This document shows, piece by piece, positions 1 through 7,861 of a DNA stretch of 35,147 bases. Within the stretch, counting starts at the first letter, position 1. Every line of letters starts with the position of its first letter. Origin of the DNA: an uncultured Lachnospiraceae bacterium (GTDB taxonomy: Bacteria; Bacillota; Clostridia; Lachnospirales; Lachnospiraceae); assembly GCA_934292725.1 (NCBI GenBank), contig CAKQXY010000039.1, positions 1 to 35,147 on the forward strand, in the 5' to 3' direction. The translations under genes were made by a program, and so were the position numbers. A model generated the notes under the pieces. It saw only the letters and a list, made by a program, of their open reading frames with translations. It had not been told where the DNA came from and did not search any database.

Positions 1-73
1 AACCTCCTTTTCCATGTCCTAATAACTTCACAATTTTATATTCTTTCTGATTAACGTTCATAACATCCTGCAT
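1..73 (-). CDS. Kinase-like protein, N-terminus only (cut by window edge)
   Basis: Only the first 24 codons lie in the window. Reading on the minus strand, an AGGAGG box stands 7 bases before the ATG at 73; an in-frame ATG at 79 is too close to that box. The peptide begins MQDVMNVNQKEYKIVKLLG and continues HGKGG, a glycine-rich loop like the nucleotide-binding loop of aminoglycoside-phosphotransferase or protein-kinase folds. That assignment is inference from a short fragment. It lies 58 bases downstream of the DinB/DUF3795 gene on the same strand and could be the last member of that unit. Confidence 0.6.
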   Translation of the reverse strand, partial: MQDVMNVNQKEYKIVKLLGHGKGG

Positions 74-131
74 TATCATACCTCCTGTATATGAGCTTTC
101 TCTCAATTGCCTCAATTCCTCTAAGTTTGAT

Positions 132-1187
132 TTAATTATTTTCCAGAAACTTTAATCCTTCATACATATCCTGCCCCAGAATTTCCTGCGTTTTTGAAAA
201 TTCATATTTTTCATGCAATCTGTCATGCACTTTTAAAAATTCCTTTTTTCCATATTTGCGAATATATAAAGCCTGCGCTTTTGCCGCATTTGCTCCATCA
301 TTTTCTGGAACATAAAAACCTTTTTGACAATTTTCTAATTCCATACAATCATAACAACCATCGATTCCCTTTTCCTTGCAACATTTTACATTTGGACATT
401 GTCTGTCCGCTGTGCATGTAGCAAAGGGACAAGCATTATAATCTGTTCTGCAGGAACCACACCATTGTCCTAAAAAACAGTGATTGCACGAAAAACCACA
501 GTATGCAACAGGGTCAACTCCTTTTCTGGCTATTTTGCATAGTTGATTTTTAATTCTAAGCATGGCTTCAATATGCATAATCCAATGTCTGCAAAATGGC
601 ATTTTCAATAAGCCTCTGACATCTTTACTACACCAGTAATCAATTAACCAGACTGCATTTTCATCTGATGAAACACACTTTGAATTAACTAATTTATCCT
701 TATCCTCATCTGTAAATTTCTTCTTTATGTCATCATAGGATAATTTAGGCAAAAATGCATTGGTAGATTCCATAACAGCCTTTCCATATGACAAAAGTTC
801 CTCAACGTCTACCTTTTTAGAAAAAGCAATTATTTTCTCACTGTCCAATTCATTTCCTGTGGTAATGATAGGTGCTTGCATTTTTTTCTCATATGAATCT
901 GTAAACAAAATCTGTTTATCTTTTTTTATTAGTTCATGCGCCACTATATCTTCAATTCTGAAAATATGCCAGATAGAATACGCAAGCGTTTTACTGTGAT
1001 AGCCATTTGCACATTTAAACGGCATTTGATAGAATGCCTCTCTCGGATAATTGCTTACTATATTGGAAATCTGTTCAAATAATTCTCCTCGAAAAGCAAT
1101 CAACTTCTGAATGCCTTCTTTATATGTAAGTTCTTTTCCTAACAAAATCTGTATTTCCTTATTCTTTTGTGACCACTCTTTGTTCAT
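132..1187 (-). CDS. DinB-like domain fused to cysteine-rich DUF3795 domain
   Basis: This 351-residue protein has two parts. The first ~210 residues look like a DinB/DUF664-type helical bundle, with histidines in the WHIFRIEDIVAHE and CRHWIMHIEA stretches that could bind metal. Residues ~225-290 are very cysteine-rich (CGFSCNHC, CGSC, CPFATC, CPNVKCC, CYDCMELENC), which is the DUF3795 pattern and suggests bound zinc or an iron-sulfur cluster. No enzymatic role can be named. Its ATG overlaps the stop of the preceding acetyltransferase (ATGA), so the two are probably translated together. Family assignment is by pattern recognition only; the function is unknown. Confidence 0.75.
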   Translation of the reverse strand: MNKEWSQKNKEIQILLGKELTYKEGIQKLIAFRGELFEQISNIVSNYPREAFYQMPFKCANGYHSKTLAYSIWHIFRIEDIVAHELIKKDKQILFTDSYEKKMQAPIITTGNELDSEKIIAFSKKVDVEELLSYGKAVMESTNAFLPKLSYDDIKKKFTDEDKDKLVNSKCVSSDENAVWLIDYWCSKDVRGLLKMPFCRHWIMHIEAMLRIKNQLCKIARKGVDPVAYCGFSCNHCFLGQWCGSCRTDYNACPFATCTADRQCPNVKCCKEKGIDGCYDCMELENCQKGFYVPENDGANAAKAQALYIRKYGKKEFLKVHDRLHEKYEFSKTQEILGQDMYEGLKFLENN

Positions 1188-1594
1188 ACGAAATCCACCT
1201 TGTTCTTATATAAATTTAATGCATGAATATTGTCCATATTACAGGTTAATGTTATCTTGTCCGATGTTCCAAAAGGTTTCGTTTTAATATACTCAATCGT
1301 CAGATCTAACGCAATACTTCCATACCCCTGCCCCTGATTAGATTCATCAATCATCATATGCCATATATCGTATTCTGGGATATCATAATCATAAATCACC
1401 ATGACATAGCCAATCATAGTATCATCTTTATAAATTCCAAACGGCTGACATTGATTTCTGTAAACATAAGCCTGTGCAAGGCTTCGAATTGGATGTGAAA
1501 CAAAACGTTCCTGTCCGTTTGCAAGTTTCAAATTAAATGCTTCAATAAAATTATCTTCTGTAATTGCCCTAAGGCTTATCTTATAATTTTCCAT
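1184..1594 (-). CDS. GNAT N-acetyltransferase, C-terminally shortened
   Basis: The ATG at 1594 (MENYKISLRAITEDNF) is chosen because GNAT homology begins there; an AGGAGGTGATAGG stretch lies upstream, though the best AGGAGG is a rather distant 17 bases away. A longer reading frame back to 1648 has no family-like sequence. The acetyl-CoA loop is visible as NQGQGYGSIAL, and the protein resembles BltD-like spermidine/spermine or amino-acid acetyltransferases. At 136 residues it stops at NLYKNKVDFV, where family members normally read LYxxxGF and run about 20 residues further to a last strand. It may therefore be a truncated, possibly inactive copy. Its stop overlaps the next gene's start. Confidence 0.75.
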   Translation of the reverse strand: MENYKISLRAITEDNFIEAFNLKLANGQERFVSHPIRSLAQAYVYRNQCQPFGIYKDDTMIGYVMVIYDYDIPEYDIWHMMIDESNQGQGYGSIALDLTIEYIKTKPFGTSDKITLTCNMDNIHALNLYKNKVDFV

Positions 1595-1601
1595 GTTAAT
1601 C

Positions 1602-1673
1602 TTACCTATCACCTCCTGATATAGCCTGTAAAGTACCATTCTCCTCACAAAACCACTTCAAATAATCGTCCAA
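1602..1673 (-). CDS. Possible 23-codon leader peptide before the acetyltransferase
   Basis: A TTG codon at 1673 lies 6 bases after a GGAGG box. It opens a 23-codon frame that ends with TAA 7 bases before the acetyltransferase ATG and contains that gene's own AGGAGG box. The peptide would start MDDYLKWFCEENG. This layout fits a leader giving translational coupling, but a TTG start and small size make it uncertain. It might also be the remnant tail of a lost gene. Confidence 0.25.
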   Translation of the reverse strand: MDDYLKWFCEENGTLQAISGGDR

Positions 1674-1716
1674 AAGATTCCTCCATATACATTTTGGTTA
1701 ATTTGCTACCATAATC

Positions 1717-1745
1717 ATTCTATCGTGAATTGATTTCATTGTCTA
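1717..1745 (-). promoter_or_regulatory. Promoter of the GNAT-DinB unit
   Basis: On the minus strand TAGACA (1740-1745) is followed by a 17-base spacer and TAGAAT (1717-1722), a good sigma-A type promoter about 45 bases upstream of the possible leader peptide. Confidence 0.55.
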
Positions 1746-1756
1746 TATGTAGACAA
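1739..1756. promoter_or_regulatory. Perfect palindrome over the -35 box (operator candidate)
   Basis: TTGTCTA-N4-TAGACAA is a perfect 7-4-7 inverted repeat that contains the -35 hexamer of the promoter described here. Such a position suits a repressor. Two copies of CATGCTTA (1761-1768 and 1786-1793), 25 bases apart, lie just upstream. The binding protein is unknown. Confidence 0.5.
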
Positions 1757-1814
1757 CTAACATGCTTAAAACTGCCATCAAGATGCATGCTTAGTCATAT
1801 TCCATCCATTTTGT

Positions 1815-2042
1815 TTAATTATTTCTCGTCCAATCATACACTTCTGAGGAAAGTCTGAATCCAATTCGAAAATAAAATTTTACTTTCAAAATTGCTCTGT
1901 CACCTTCATCTTTGGTTACAATATCAACCATACTCTCAAGCAGTAACTTATCAGAACTTAAGTGAATCAAGTATACTCGGTCATCATAGCATGTGTCATA
2001 AGTAGTTAAACCAACAATAACATTATTTTCATCCTTAAACAT
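1815..2042 (-). CDS. Small hypothetical ORF, doubtful
   Basis: This frame encodes 75 residues (MFKDENNVIVGLTTYDTC...). No Shine-Dalgarno box precedes the ATG, and an in-frame stop lies two codons upstream, so the start cannot be moved. The end (FYFRIGFRLSSEVYDW) is faintly like the closing segment of GNAT acetyltransferases, so this may be a decayed acetyltransferase fragment. That is a weak inference. It is divergent from the YeiH-family gene and starts about 20 bases from that gene's -35 box. Confidence 0.3.
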   Translation of the reverse strand: MFKDENNVIVGLTTYDTCYDDRVYLIHLSSDKLLLESMVDIVTKDEGDRAILKVKFYFRIGFRLSSEVYDWTRNN

Positions 2043-2059
2043 AAATTAGCAAATTTTTA

Positions 2060-2088
2060 TTTACATTATTGTTATCAAGTAGTACAAT
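2060..2088 (+). promoter_or_regulatory. Promoter of the YeiH-family gene
   Basis: TTTACA (2060-2065), a 17-base spacer and TACAAT (2083-2088) lie 37 bases before the ATG at 2125. A ribosome-binding site (AAAGGA) follows. Confidence 0.6.
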
Positions 2089-2124
2089 TTTATAGTCACA
2101 AAAACAAAGAAAGGAATTTATAAA

Positions 2125-3162
2125 ATGAATTTTATTAAAAAAAATGGAATTGGTATTCTTCTTTGTCTTGCAATTGCTATTCCATCATGGTTCTTAGGAA
2201 AGATATTTCCAGTGGTAGGAGGCGCTGTTATTGCAATTATAGCAGGAATGATTATCACAATGTTTTGGAATGATAAGAAAAATGCAGAAGCAGGAATTAA
2301 ATGGACATCAAAAATAATCCTTCAGACTGCAGTTGTTTTACTTGGATTTGGAATGAATCTCGGAGTAATCTTTCAGACAGGAAAGCAATCGCTGCCGATC
2401 ATTATTTGTACTATCACAACATCTCTTGTTATTGCGTGGATATTGAAGAAAGCTTTAAAAGTACCTGCAAATACATCCATACTTGTAGGTGTTGGCTCTT
2501 CAATCTGCGGCGGTTCTGCTATTGCAGCAACTGCACCTATTATTGATGCAGATGATGATGAAATTGCACAGGCAATCGCAGTAATTTTCTTTTTCAACGT
2601 ACTTGCAGCTATCTTCTTCCCGATACTTGGCAAAGCAATAGGATTTGATACTGTTCATGGCGATGCATTTGGTATTTTTGCAGGAACAGCAATCAATGAC
2701 ACATCATCTGTAACAGCTGCCGCATCAACATGGGACAGTATGTGGAATCTTGGAAGCGAAACATTAAATAAAGCAGTAACCGTAAAGCTTACAAGAACGC
2801 TTGCCATAATACCTATTACACTCGGATTATCGTTTATACAAGCTCAAAAAAAAGCAAAAGAAGGAATGAAAGGTTCAAGCTTTAGTTTAAAAAGAACATT
2901 TCCAATGTTCATACTTTATTTTGTGATTGCAGCAATAATTACAACAGTTTGTGTACATAATGGAATTGATGCGCAAGTATTTCACCCAATTAAGGAATTG
3001 TCAAAGTTTATGATTATTATGGCTATGGCTGCCATCGGATTAAACAGCAATGTAATCCAACTCATCAAGACAGGTGGAAAGCCTATTATTATTGGTGCGT
3101 CATGCTGGTGTGGAATCACAGCCGTAAGTCTTATTGTTCAGCATATCATGAACATCTGGTAA
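2125..3162 (+). CDS. YeiH-family (UPF0324) putative sulfate exporter
   Basis: This 345-residue protein is almost entirely hydrophobic, with roughly ten membrane segments. It carries family hallmarks such as a glycine-rich SICGGSAIAATAP segment near residue 125, an acidic DADDDE loop, and FAGTAINDTSSVTAA near residue 190. The family is annotated as putative sulfate exporters (YeiH/PSE), but the substrate is not settled experimentally for most members. The length matches the family. It has its own promoter and converges on the urease operon: its TAA is immediately followed by the complement of the ureD stop, so no terminator fits between them. No sulfur-metabolism gene is visible nearby. Confidence 0.85.
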   Translation: MNFIKKNGIGILLCLAIAIPSWFLGKIFPVVGGAVIAIIAGMIITMFWNDKKNAEAGIKWTSKIILQTAVVLLGFGMNLGVIFQTGKQSLPIIICTITTSLVIAWILKKALKVPANTSILVGVGSSICGGSAIAATAPIIDADDDEIAQAIAVIFFFNVLAAIFFPILGKAIGFDTVHGDAFGIFAGTAINDTSSVTAAASTWDSMWNLGSETLNKAVTVKLTRTLAIIPITLGLSFIQAQKKAKEGMKGSSFSLKRTFPMFILYFVIAAIITTVCVHNGIDAQVFHPIKELSKFMIIMAMAAIGLNSNVIQLIKTGGKPIIIGASCWCGITAVSLIVQHIMNIW

Positions 3163-3993
3163 TTAGTCATTTATTTCTAACTGCGCTGCTAACTCACTGA
3201 AAAGTTCTTCGATATCCTGTGCTGTATTTGCAAGAACACGGACACAAACTCCCCTGCAGGCCTCTGATACTCCAATACGAACAGCCTGACTTTTACACAT
3301 TTTTTCTATATGGTGTTTATTTAATGATTCCATATGTGTTTTATACCATTCAAAAATTTGACACTGCTTATTATTTGCCCCATAATAATAGAAGGTACCC
3401 TGATGTGTATACTGATCAAAGAAAAGCATACCATTTGTATCCATATGAGCCGGCTCTAATAAGCAGTGATCCATCCAGATAAGTTTATTATTTATAAAAA
3501 CACGAACCCTATTTCGATAATGTTTAAATAAAAATTGCTCATTCATTGCAATTCGTCCTGCTGTCATAATATCTGACCACGCAAATTCACTGTTTTCATC
3601 TAAGTATATATCATTTTCTCCATCGAATGTACTATTTTGAAATGGAATAACAGCACTAGGGCGATAATATAAGGAAGCATTCCCGTTCAAAGTGATTTGT
3701 TGTTTTCTAAATGCTGCTCCATCTCCTGTATCAAATATTTTTGTATAAGACTGCTCGGTGATTTTACTCTTTGTTCCAGCATCACATTTAATATCATAAG
3801 AGAAACGATCGCCTTTTAACACTCCTGCCGATGCCATCATAAGGACAATCAAAAGGCGGTCTGATGCAGAGCGAGGTGTTCCAAGCTTGAGCGGACTGGT
3901 GAAATAGCGTTCTGTTATAGTACTTTTCTTATTTTGTATGCCAACCCTCAAGCTCAGCTGTGTCTCTGTTCTTCCTACTGCTCCCATTGTCAT
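3163..3993 (-). CDS. ureD: Urease accessory protein UreD
   Basis: UreD (UreH in some species) is the scaffold that binds apo-urease and, with UreF and UreG, delivers nickel to the active site. The 276-residue product shows family features: SPLKLGTPR near residue 35, a DRFSYDIKCDAG-like beta segment near 60, an EQSYTKIFDTGDGA segment near 80, and FEWYKTHMESLNK towards the C-terminus. The ATG at 3993 is chosen; a GTG at 3996 and an ATG at 3987 are also close to the GGGAG box. It is the last gene of the operon, 15-18 bases after ureG, and abuts the convergent YeiH-family gene with no spacer. Confidence 0.93.
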   Translation of the reverse strand: MTMGAVGRTETQLSLRVGIQNKKSTITERYFTSPLKLGTPRSASDRLLIVLMMASAGVLKGDRFSYDIKCDAGTKSKITEQSYTKIFDTGDGAAFRKQQITLNGNASLYYRPSAVIPFQNSTFDGENDIYLDENSEFAWSDIMTAGRIAMNEQFLFKHYRNRVRVFINNKLIWMDHCLLEPAHMDTNGMLFFDQYTHQGTFYYYGANNKQCQIFEWYKTHMESLNKHHIEKMCKSQAVRIGVSEACRGVCVRVLANTAQDIEELFSELAAQLEIND

Positions 3994-4011
3994 CACTCTC
4001 CCAGTATTCTC

Positions 4012-4620
4012 TTATAAATCTTCCATTAGCACATTTTTCTTAATCCATGAAATGACAGCATCAATGCTGTTTCCTTCCATCAGATTTGTAAATAGAAAAT
4101 CGCGGCCATTTCTCATGCGCTCTGAATCACGCTTCATTACTTCCAGGCTGGCACCTACCATCGGTGCCAAATCTGTTTTATTTATGACAAGAAGATCTGA
4201 CCTTGTAACACCTGGACCACCTTTTCTTGGAATCTTTTCTCCCTGTGCTACGTCAATAACATAAATCGTGGAATCTGCCAAATCTGGGCTAAAGGTTGCT
4301 GATAAATTGTCTCCGCCACTCTCAATAAAGATAATTTGCACATCTGGAAAGCGCTCTGCCATCTCATCAACTGCCTCCAGATTCATGCTGCAATCTTCAC
4401 GAATCGCAGTATGTGGACAGCCGCCTGTTTCAACGCCCATGATACGTTCAGGAGGAAGCGCAGAGTTTTTAATCAAAAATTCCGCATCTTCTTTTGTATA
4501 AATATCATTTGTAATGACGCAGATAGAATATTCCTTTGACATTTTTCGTGTCAGGCGCTCAATAAGAGCTGTCTTTCCAGAACCAACTGGACCTCCGACA
4601 CCAATTTTTACATATGACAT
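4012..4620 (-). CDS. ureG: Urease accessory GTPase UreG
   Basis: UreG is a SIMIBI-class GTPase whose GTP hydrolysis drives nickel delivery to urease. The 202-residue protein has the P-loop GGPVGSGKTA (residues 9-18), the metal-binding CPH motif in ETGGCPHTAIREDCS, the ESGGDNL switch region, and NKTDLAP for guanine recognition. An AGGAGG box stands 7 bases before the ATG. Unlike the other urease genes it is separated from its upstream neighbour ureF by 271 bases, almost all of it a structured inverted-repeat element. Its translation signals are independent and strong, so it can be expressed despite the insertion if the transcript reads through. Confidence 0.97.
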   Translation of the reverse strand: MSYVKIGVGGPVGSGKTALIERLTRKMSKEYSICVITNDIYTKEDAEFLIKNSALPPERIMGVETGGCPHTAIREDCSMNLEAVDEMAERFPDVQIIFIESGGDNLSATFSPDLADSTIYVIDVAQGEKIPRKGGPGVTRSDLLVINKTDLAPMVGASLEVMKRDSERMRNGRDFLFTNLMEGNSIDAVISWIKKNVLMEDL

Positions 4621-4676
4621 ACGCGTTCCTCCTCAATTAATAAAGTGTATTGTTCAACAAAAAATAACTTATTTTT

Positions 4677-4881
4677 ATGATACCAGGGTCAAAAGCTCCA
4701 AAAGCCGTTCGTGCTTGCACGATTAGGTTTTTGAGCTTGGGACCCGCAAAAACATGAGGATGCAGCGATTTTCAAGGAAAATCAGCGAATCCGAATGTTT
4801 TTAGAATTGCGAAAGTTGCATAGCAACGGAGCAATTCGTGGATATCAGTTGGGGCAAAATACCTTTTGACCCCCGCATCAT
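4677..4881. repeat. Cloverleaf-like inverted-repeat element between ureF and ureG
   Basis: The ends form a 19-bp imperfect inverted repeat (16 of 19 match; core GGGTCAAAAG at 4686-4695 and CTTTTGACCC at 4863-4872). Inside are three consecutive stem-loops: 4686-4745, with a CGTGC-tt-GCACG tip; 4748-4802, with GATTTTC-aag-GAAAATC at its tip; and 4804-4837, with GAATTGC pairing to GCAATTC and GTTGC to GCAAC. The left terminal arm can pair either with 4728-4745 or with the right terminal arm, so two alternative folds exist. No reading frame of note is inside. It looks like a miniature mobile or structured repeat; a small RNA or operon-internal control element is possible. Confidence 0.8.
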
Positions 4882-4891
4882 TTTTAAAATA

Positions 4892-5575
4892 TTACGACAT
4901 ATATTGCCTTGAGTATAAATATTCATGATTCATACAATGAATCTCATATGCGCAGCCTGAAATGCCAAGCTGATCAGGTGTGATATGCAATGCAATTTGT
5001 ACTGCGCTTTCAAGCTTTTCAAAGTATTCATTTAATATACGCTGACCTGCCATCTGACTTAGAGGAACAAGCTTAACTGCATTATTCACAATCGCAGAAA
5101 TCACATTATAACCATACATTATAAGAAGCTGCTGCACTGGAAATTCCAGCTCTGCTGCATAAATTCCAAGTGCAACTGGGTGACATCCTGACGCTTTCTT
5201 TTCTTTTACCATCTTATTGTACCAACAAAGTCCCGGCGTACAATCTCCGATTGCCTCTCTTGCCTTAATATATCGACTGCTCATTCTTATGCTTCCCTGA
5301 CGAATCTCCTTTGCACTTTTCATGGCAGCTGCAGCCTGATCCAGATATAAAATCACTTCATGATCAGTAAAATACTTATAAGCAAGTGCTAGCAGTCCAA
5401 GATCATTGTATGGAAAAATTTGCAGAAAACCTTTAAGATATTCACTCAGTTCTTTCTCTGATCGTATGCGATCTCTTACAACATAATCTTCAAGTCCATT
5501 CGATAATGTGAATGCGCCAATTGGAAAAAATGCATCCACGGACTGCAATAATTTTAGAAAGCTGCTATTCTCCAT
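4892..5575 (-). CDS. ureF: Urease accessory protein UreF
   Basis: UreF joins UreD on apo-urease and acts as the activator/gatekeeper of UreG during nickel insertion. The 227-residue helical protein shows the family opening LLQSVDAFFPIGAFTLSNGLEDYV (residues ~8-31) and the later HPVALGIYAAELEFP segment. The ATG at 5575 has a GGAG box 9 bases upstream; the longer frame from 5593 uses a TTG that overlaps that box and is less likely. It follows ureE by 29 bases. Downstream comes the 205-bp repeat element before ureG. Confidence 0.93.
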   Translation of the reverse strand: MENSSFLKLLQSVDAFFPIGAFTLSNGLEDYVVRDRIRSEKELSEYLKGFLQIFPYNDLGLLALAYKYFTDHEVILYLDQAAAAMKSAKEIRQGSIRMSSRYIKAREAIGDCTPGLCWYNKMVKEKKASGCHPVALGIYAAELEFPVQQLLIMYGYNVISAIVNNAVKLVPLSQMAGQRILNEYFEKLESAVQIALHITPDQLGISGCAYEIHCMNHEYLYSRQYMS

Positions 5576-5604
5576 ACACACAATCTCCTGCAAAACATAG
5601 TAAA

Positions 5605-6111
5605 TTAAGATGCTCTATCGGCATGCGTATGCTCATGATGATTTTCTTCGTGATGATGTTCTTCATGAACGTGTGAATGTCCATGTGCATGACACACTGT
5701 AAAATGTGTAAACTTCTGCACTTTCTTTTCTGGAGCAAATCCAAGTTTTGCAAGGTACGCAAACGTTGGCTCATCATACGGTACGCTCACTTCATTTTCA
5801 CCAATAGATAAGGAAAGATGGCGATTTCCAAGTTCAAAACAAAGACGTCCCATTTCTCTCATGGTATATACATGTACAACTGTAAGTTCACTTGGTAGAA
5901 TTTCTGCCACAATAACACGCACATCATCTGCATACAGTACATCTCCATCCTGAATTGGTGTTGAAATGCGGATTCCAATTTCTTCTCCAGCTGCCGTTGT
6001 CTTTCGAAGCAGCTTCTTTTCTGATTCATACCACTCAATTCCAACAGTGTCAATTTTTCTGTTTTCTATCGGATATGTTTTTCTATTTCCAAGGACTTTT
6101 TCTATAATCAT
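5605..6111 (-). CDS. ureE: Urease nickel metallochaperone UreE
   Basis: UreE binds nickel and passes it to the UreG-UreF-UreD complex. The 168-residue protein has the usual N-terminal beta domain (residues ~1-75), a ferredoxin-like metal domain containing ELGNRHLSLSIGE (~95-107), and a strikingly histidine-rich tail (from about residue 142, HAHGHSHVHEEHHHEE and on) that should hold several nickel ions. An AGGAGG box lies 5 bases before the ATG. It sits between ureC and ureF, the common order. A His-rich tail is a form of nickel storage seen in some but not all UreE proteins. Confidence 0.95.
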   Translation of the reverse strand: MIIEKVLGNRKTYPIENRKIDTVGIEWYESEKKLLRKTTAAGEEIGIRISTPIQDGDVLYADDVRVIVAEILPSELTVVHVYTMREMGRLCFELGNRHLSLSIGENEVSVPYDEPTFAYLAKLGFAPEKKVQKFTHFTVCHAHGHSHVHEEHHHEENHHEHTHADRAS

Positions 6112-6148
6112 GTAAGCCTCCTAACCTCATAACCTTACTAGTTACATC

Positions 6149-7861
6149 TTAAAAGAGAAAATACCTCTGCGCCATCGGCAGTTTCTCTGCTGCCTCGCAT
6201 GTGATCAGCTTTCCATCGACGCGAACCTCATAATTTTCTGGATTAACCTGAATATCTGCAATGATATCATTGTTCTTCATGTCCTTCTTTCCAATGCTGC
6301 GGCAATTATGTACGGCAAGCACCTGCCTGTGCAGTGAAAGTTTCTCTTTAATACCATTGTCATAAGCTGCCTTCGACACAAATGTAATGCAGCTGTTCGC
6401 TCTTGCAAGACCATACGCCCCAAACATTTTCGTATAGACAACTGGCTGTGGTGTCGGAATTGATGCATTAGCATCACCCATCTTGGAGGCTATAATAAAT
6501 CCTCCCTTTATTATCATGTCTGGTTTTACACCAAACATTGCCGGATTCCACAGCACCAAATCAGCTATCTTGCCTACCTCAACGGAACCAACATAATCAG
6601 AAATACCGTGCGTAATCGCCGGATTGATCGTATACTTTGCAATATAGCGTTTTACGCGGAAGTTATCATTTCGTTCGCTGTCTTCTGGAAGCGGACCTCT
6701 TTGCTTTTTCATCTTGTCTGCTGTCTGCCATGTACGAATAATTACTTCTCCGACACGACCCATTGCCTGAGAATCAGAGCTCATCATGGAAAATATACCC
6801 ATATCATGAAGCACATCCTCCGCCGCAATCGTCTCTGGACGGATTCTTGAGTCAGCAAATGCAATATCTTCCGGCACTTTTTTGTCTAAGTGATGGCAAA
6901 CCATCAGCATATCAAGATGCTCATCGAGCGTATTCTTTGTAAATGGCATTGTTGGATTTGTGGATGACGGAAGCACATTTGGAAAGGCAGCCGCACGAAT
7001 GATATCTGGTGCATGACCTCCGCCTGCACCCTCTGTGTGGTAAGTATGAATAGTACGTCCCTTAAATGCTGCAACAGTATCCTCAACAAATCCAGCTTCG
7101 TTTAATGTGTCGGTATGGATCGCTGCCTGCACATCGTACTTATCACACATGGTTAAACATGCGTCAATCGCTGCCGGAGTAGAACCCCAATCCTCATGCA
7201 GTTTCATGCCGCATGCACCTGCCTCAATCTGCTCAGCCACTGTATCTATATTGTCTGAATTTCCTTTTCCCAAAAAGCCAAGATTAATTGGAAGTTCCTC
7301 AGCTGCACAAAGCATCTGCTCAATATTGAATCGTCCCGGCGTACATGTTGTTGCATTTGTACCGTCTGCTGGTCCCGTTCCGCCGCCAATCATTGTTGTA
7401 ACACCGCTATAAAGTGCAGTTTCGACCTGAGTCGGACTTATAAAATGGATATGGGTGTCAAGGCCTCCTGCTGTCACTATTAATCCCTCGCCAGCAATTA
7501 CCTCTGTAGAAGCACCAATAATTAAACTTGGATCTACACCATCCATAATCTGAGGATTTCCAGCCTTTCCGATACCACAAATCTTTCCATCCTTAATTCC
7601 TATATCAGCCTTTACAATACCCCAGTAATCTACAATTACAGCGCTTGTAATTACCGTATCAGGACAATCCTTATCAGCTGCGCTGCAAGACTGACCCATG
7701 CCATCACGGATTGATTTTCCTCCGCCAAATTTACTTTCATCACCGTAAATGGCGTAATCCTTTTCCACTTCAATCAAAAGGGAGGTATCGGCAAGACGGA
7801 TGCGGTCACCCACTGTTGCGCCATACATATCGGCATATTTTGCTCTGCTGATTTTATTCAT
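6149..7861 (-). CDS. ureC: Urease catalytic subunit UreC (alpha)
   Basis: UreC hydrolyses urea to ammonia and carbamate at a dinickel centre in the cytoplasm. At 570 residues it is full length. All nickel ligands are visible: H137 and H139 (THIHF), the carbamylated lysine K220 (MKLHEDWG), H249 (IHTDTLNE), H275 (HTYHTEGAGGGHAPD) and D363 (SSDSQAMGR). The mobile-flap cysteine and catalytic histidine are C322 and H323/H324 (MVCHHLDKK). An AAGGGGGTGG stretch serves as ribosome-binding site, and the start overlaps the end of ureAB by 8 bases, so the subunits are translationally coupled. I see no truncation or lost residue; the enzyme should be active once nickel is loaded. Confidence 0.98.
   Translation of the reverse strand: MNKISRAKYADMYGATVGDRIRLADTSLLIEVEKDYAIYGDESKFGGGKSIRDGMGQSCSAADKDCPDTVITSAVIVDYWGIVKADIGIKDGKICGIGKAGNPQIMDGVDPSLIIGASTEVIAGEGLIVTAGGLDTHIHFISPTQVETALYSGVTTMIGGGTGPADGTNATTCTPGRFNIEQMLCAAEELPINLGFLGKGNSDNIDTVAEQIEAGACGMKLHEDWGSTPAAIDACLTMCDKYDVQAAIHTDTLNEAGFVEDTVAAFKGRTIHTYHTEGAGGGHAPDIIRAAAFPNVLPSSTNPTMPFTKNTLDEHLDMLMVCHHLDKKVPEDIAFADSRIRPETIAAEDVLHDMGIFSMMSSDSQAMGRVGEVIIRTWQTADKMKKQRGPLPEDSERNDNFRVKRYIAKYTINPAITHGISDYVGSVEVGKIADLVLWNPAMFGVKPDMIIKGGFIIASKMGDANASIPTPQPVVYTKMFGAYGLARANSCITFVSKAAYDNGIKEKLSLHRQVLAVHNCRSIGKKDMKNNDIIADIQVNPENYEVRVDGKLITCEAAEKLPMAQRYFLF

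Noticed and set aside
4621..4680. Internal promoter for ureG-ureD after the repeat
   Set aside because: TTGAAC and TTTATT are present but only about 8 bases apart; no properly spaced pair was found.
7107..7412. Plus-strand 101-codon frame inside ureC
   Set aside because: Antisense shadow of a fully conserved ureC gene.
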